DNA of 64,000 bases. It comes from Tridacna crocea (Eukaryota > Mollusca > Bivalvia > Cardiida > Cardiidae). The DNA lies in contig OX031065.1 in assembly GCA_943736015.1 (NCBI GenBank), forward strand, positions 27,790,427 through 27,854,426. The letters are read 5' to 3'. The notes beneath the pieces are model-generated. The model did not search any database. It saw only the letters and a program-made list of their open reading frames with translations, and was not told where the DNA came from. Both the position numbers and the translations under genes were made by a program. Below are positions 61,516 to 64,000 of the stretch, piece after piece; the first letter of the stretch is position 1, and the number at the start of each line of letters is the position of its first letter.

Positions 61516-61877
61516 TGAACATGTACCTATGTCTGTTAGAAACTGACAGACATATGCTCTGGCTCTACAGTATCTTGCTTGATAAGCAAGAAAAACAATG
61601 CTGTGTTTTTATAATCTACCCACTCTCAATTTCTTTCTTTTCTTGAAGAAGATTCATGAATGAATTCAAAGCATATCTTCATGGTTTTCCCTGACCTCCT
61701 TGTTTCTTTAAAATTCAGACCCTCATTTTTCTCAATGTTCATCAATTAAATCCATTTGAAACCAACAGACAGACAGATGGGAAAAACAACATGTCTCCCA
61801 ACCCTAACAGGGAGAGACATAACTTAGCAAACTATTTTGGGTCTGGTTTTAGATCTATAAACCCTAAAATAAGCCAC
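61516..61877. other. Unassigned spacer
   Basis: AACCAACAGACAGACAGATGGG at 61762 faintly resembles HINE 3' GC blocks; otherwise nothing. Confidence 0.3.
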
Positions 61878-61881
61878 TTAA

Positions 61882-62101
61882 CCCGCTACCACACAATCCC
61901 TACTTTTGATGACCCCGAGAAGAAGCGTTTAAAAAACATTGTGTGAATGGAGAAAATGCTGGTGAGCAGCATTTTCTCCTTTTCCCACACTGTTTTCTAC
62001 CCTTTACAAAACAAATTTCAAAATTTCAGTCACTTTTATTTATTTCATCTGCAAATACTTTCAATTTGGACAAACCTTAAATTTTGTTGTGTGGTAACGA
62101 G
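61882..62101 (+). mobile_element. Complete TTAA-A MITE (220 bp)
   Basis: TTAA at 61878-61881 and 62102-62105. CCCGCTACCACACAATCCC to TTGTGTGGTAACGAG. Core GCTGGTGAGCAGC. Confidence 0.92.
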
Positions 62102-62124
62102 TTAAGTACAAGTCTTAGAGCTTT

Positions 62125-62190
62125 AGCTGACAGTGTAGGTCCAAGATCAGACTGCACAGAAGGTACTGCACAGAATAGATCTAATGTCTA
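62125..62190. repeat. GATCAGACTGCA-type hairpin repeat
   Basis: GTGTAGGTCCAAGATCAGAC and GCACAGAATAGATCTAATG; weakly paired. Confidence 0.45.
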
Positions 62191-62339
62191 AGCTGTCTAA
62201 ACTCTAAACTATATCTAGTAGTTCTTACATGTGATTTACAGGAAAATTTGGCATCAAAAAAAATTTGAAAATGATTTCCATCCCTTTGGTTATAATCAAA
62301 CATTTAAGATCTACAATTGTTCTTTGCAGTTTGACCAAG

Positions 62340-62502
62340 ATCAACCATATTTGCATTTGCATCTTTCTGCTTTTCCTACATTGCGTATTCTACTTCAATA
62401 TCTGCAAGTTCCATTGTCTGGGTCACATTAATTTTTGTTTGTCATCTTTGAACATTTTCAATTTGGACAAGTCTAAAATTTTGTTGTGTAATTAAAGGAT
62501 AA
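62340..62502 (+). mobile_element. Right half of a TTAA-A MITE
   Basis: GTTTGTCATCTTTGAAC, TTTTCAATTTGGACAAGTC and TTGTTGTGTAATTAAAGG (parts) mark the right end; the left half is decayed. Confidence 0.5.
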
Positions 62503-62505
62503 AGC

Positions 62506-62742
62506 CTTTACCAGACAATCCCAACTTTTAAGGACCCTGTTAATAATTAGGCTTCTGAAAACATGGTGGGAACAGGAGAAAATGCTGGTTTCCAGCATTT
62601 TCTTTTTTTTCATAATGTTTTCTTCAATGTCAGAATCAAATTTGTACAGCTGAGTAACATAAAATTTGAAAATGGAAATGTTCTAAATTTGGACAGGTCT
62701 ACAATTTGGACAGGTCTAAAATTCTGCTGTGTGGTTAAAAGG
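62506..62742 (+). mobile_element. TTAA-A MITE with an internal 15-17 bp duplication
   Basis: CCTTTACCAGACAATCCC to GTGTGGTTAAAAGG then TTAA 62743-62746. GGACAGGTCTA is repeated at 62692 and 62709. Core GCTGGTTTCCAGC. Confidence 0.82.
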
Positions 62743-62917
62743 TTAAATGATTACACATGAAGTGAAACAGCTATCAGCCAACACACAGAAAACTAATCAA
62801 CAGCAGAAAACTTTTATCATCAAACAAAACCATTTTGGATTCTTTTTTTTTTCTAAGATGGCACATTAATTTTGCAGAACACTGGTACTGCCAGCCATGT
62901 CATCAACATTAGTTTAA

Positions 62918-63263
62918 TCCTTTGACCATACAAAAAAGTTATAGCCGCGTCAAAATTGAAAGCGCCCGCCCGTGTGGCTCAGTGATGAGCCTGTCGGACT
63001 CATGACCTGATGGTTGTGAGTTCGATACCTGGTTGAGGCGAACTTTCTTTCTGGCATATTCTCGCCTCTCACCTCTGCTGAAGCATGTAAGAAAAGTAGT
63101 CGGTGACTTTGGAAAGAAAGTTGTGTTAGTGTTGGTATGAGAAAGCCAGGAAACACATGTGCATCACTGACCGCCACGATATGACCTTAGCTGTTAAAGT
63201 TGCGTTGAACACCAATACAACCAATCAAATTGAAAGCATTTGCAGATGACCATTTCAAGGCAG
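62918..63263 (-). mobile_element. TTAA-A left end split by SINE-1
   Basis: TTAA at 62914-62917. TCCTTTGACCATAC to AAATTGAAAGC, then the SINE, then AAATTGAAAGCATTTGCAG. It stops at TTAA 63264-63267, where the next copy begins. Confidence 0.76.
62964..63226 (+). repeat. SINE-1, full length, inserted in a MITE
   Basis: 263 bp from GCCCGCCCGTGTGGCTCAG to CAACCAATC, flanked by perfect 11 bp direct repeats AAATTGAAAGC (62953-62963, 63227-63237). The B-box-like GGTTGTGAGTTCGATACC is intact. About 90% identical by eye to 19762-20022. The target word occurs once in unoccupied MITEs, confirming the insertion. Confidence 0.92.
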
Positions 63264-63267
63264 TTAA

Positions 63268-63492
63268 CCCATTACCACACAATCCCTACTTTTGACAACC
63301 CTGAGAAAGAAGCCTTAAGAAAACATTGCAGGAAAAGGAGAAAATGCTGGTATAACCAGCATTTACTCTTTTGCCCACAATGTTTAATCTACTCTAATCA
63401 AAACAAATTTCAACTTTTCAGTCACTTTTATTTTGTCGTCTGCAAATGCTTTTGATTTGGACAAACCTAAAAATTTGTTGTTTGGTTAAGAG
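63268..63492 (+). mobile_element. Complete TTAA-A MITE (225 bp)
   Basis: TTAA at 63264-63267 and 63493-63496. CCCATTACCACACAATCCC to TTGTTTGGTTAAGAG. Core GCTGGTATAACCAGC. Confidence 0.92.
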
Positions 63493-63598
63493 TTAAAATG
63501 GTGCAATGTTTCTCCTGACATGGCATGCATTTTTGGAGAACACTGGCACTGGCAGTTTTGTCTTCAGCCAAACACATAATTGTAGAGTAAAGGTGTAA

Positions 63599-63816
63599 CC
63601 CTTTCCCATACAACAAAATTTTGGACTTCTTTAAATTCAAAGTGCTTGCAGACACCAAATCAAATGTAGCTCAACCAGTAAAAAAAGTAAATCAAAAGGG
63701 TAAAAAACAGTGGGAAAAGGAGAAAATGCTGGTACCAGCATTTTCTTCTTTTCCCACATTGTTTCCAAAGGCCATCTTCTCAGGGTCTTTACAATTGAGG
63801 GTTATGCGGTAAAGGG
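63599..63816 (-). mobile_element. TTAA-A MITE
   Basis: CCCTTTCCCATACAAC to GCGGTAAAGGG, TTAA 63817-63820 on the right (GTAA on the left). Core GCTGGTACCAGC, here a perfect even palindrome without a centre base. Confidence 0.86.
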
Positions 63817-63820
63817 TTAA

Positions 63821-64000
63821 ATGAACTATGGAATTAAAGGGGTATTGAACCAGATTTCTTTTTGTAAAATCTCTAGAAAAATCTTAGCACAGACTGTGCT
63901 TTTCATTCTGTGTGCAAAGATGACTTTAAATTTAAAACACAGAGATGCATAAGGAAAAAAATAATTACAAAGTTTTTTTTGCCATGGTATTTCTATTCCT
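63821..64000. other. Unassigned end of window
   Basis: Nothing recognised. Confidence 0.3.

Noticed and set aside
123..63812. piggyBac or other transposase gene within the window
   Set aside because: No frame is long enough and no DDD/DDE or Rep-helicase motif could be seen; all elements here appear non-autonomous.

Overview
This is an AT-rich eukaryotic (metazoan) window with no protein-coding gene, rRNA gene or stand-alone tRNA gene that I can support. It is packed with non-coding mobile elements and the tandem arrays they have produced. By recollection the repeat types suggest a marine bivalve mollusc: a tRNA-derived SINE whose tail ends AACCAATC, rolling-circle-like elements with GGGCCATGATGGCCC heads and GGTGAGCTAA tails, and short GATCAAGATCAGACTGCA hairpins. 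That assignment is inference, not a search result. The longest open frames (60-195 aa) fall almost entirely inside repeats and re-translate the same repeat again and again.

Families defined here. (1) TTAA-A: about 75 whole or broken copies of a 215-225 bp element flanked by TTAA, with termini like CCCATTACCACACAA / TTGTTTGGTAAAGAG and a central near-perfect palindrome with arms of about 32 bp. In this annotation '+' means the ACACAATCCC end is on the left. It looks like a piggyBac-type MITE (TTAA target, CCC terminus). (2) TTAA-B: four copies of a 221-227 bp sister family whose palindrome has matching changes in both arms. (3) HINE-like elements: seven near-complete and several broken copies, 0.9-2.2 kb, starting CAAGAGGGCC and ending GAGCTAA, with a terminal hairpin, subterminal inverted repeats and internal tandem repeats of 145-168 bp. 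Two empty sites reconstructed inside the window show insertion between A and A with no target duplication, as expected for Helentron-type rolling-circle elements. (4) A 6.1 kb foldback element (48226-54368) built from TTACAAAACGGGTTG modules, inserted in a 46 bp minisatellite. (5) Two tRNA-derived SINE types, a 439 bp solo LTR, a 407 bp element with a 9 bp target duplication (Mutator-like), two G/C-tract elements with 5 bp duplications, a 540 bp TTAA element with a second copy, and three hAT-like palindromic elements.

Layout. 1-3.2 kb: TTAA-A and -B copies. 3.17-5.14 kb: Mutator-like element, TTAA-A, HINE 1. 5.4-8.6 kb: hairpin cluster, TTAA-B and an array of eight tandem TTAA-A termini. 8.6-15 kb: HINE 2, SINE-2 and the adjacent HINEs 3 and 4. 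15-29.6 kb: dense TTAA-A copies, several joined head to tail on a shared TTAA, plus SINEs. 29.6-44 kb: lower repeat density, with local duplications, inverted repeats and a 5 bp-TSD insertion. 44-47.5 kb: HINE fragments and TTAA-A/B copies. 47.5-54.6 kb: minisatellite plus foldback element with HINE 8 nested in it. 54.6-64 kb: TTAA-A copies, solo LTR in a MITE trimer, HINE 9, a SINE inside a MITE.

The elements nest in one another, so several insertions can be dated relative to each other and checked against unoccupied paralogues within the window. The most unusual signals are the foldback element and its modules, the arm-matched divergence of the MITE palindromes, the TTAA-sharing MITE chains and the 51/71 bp terminus array.
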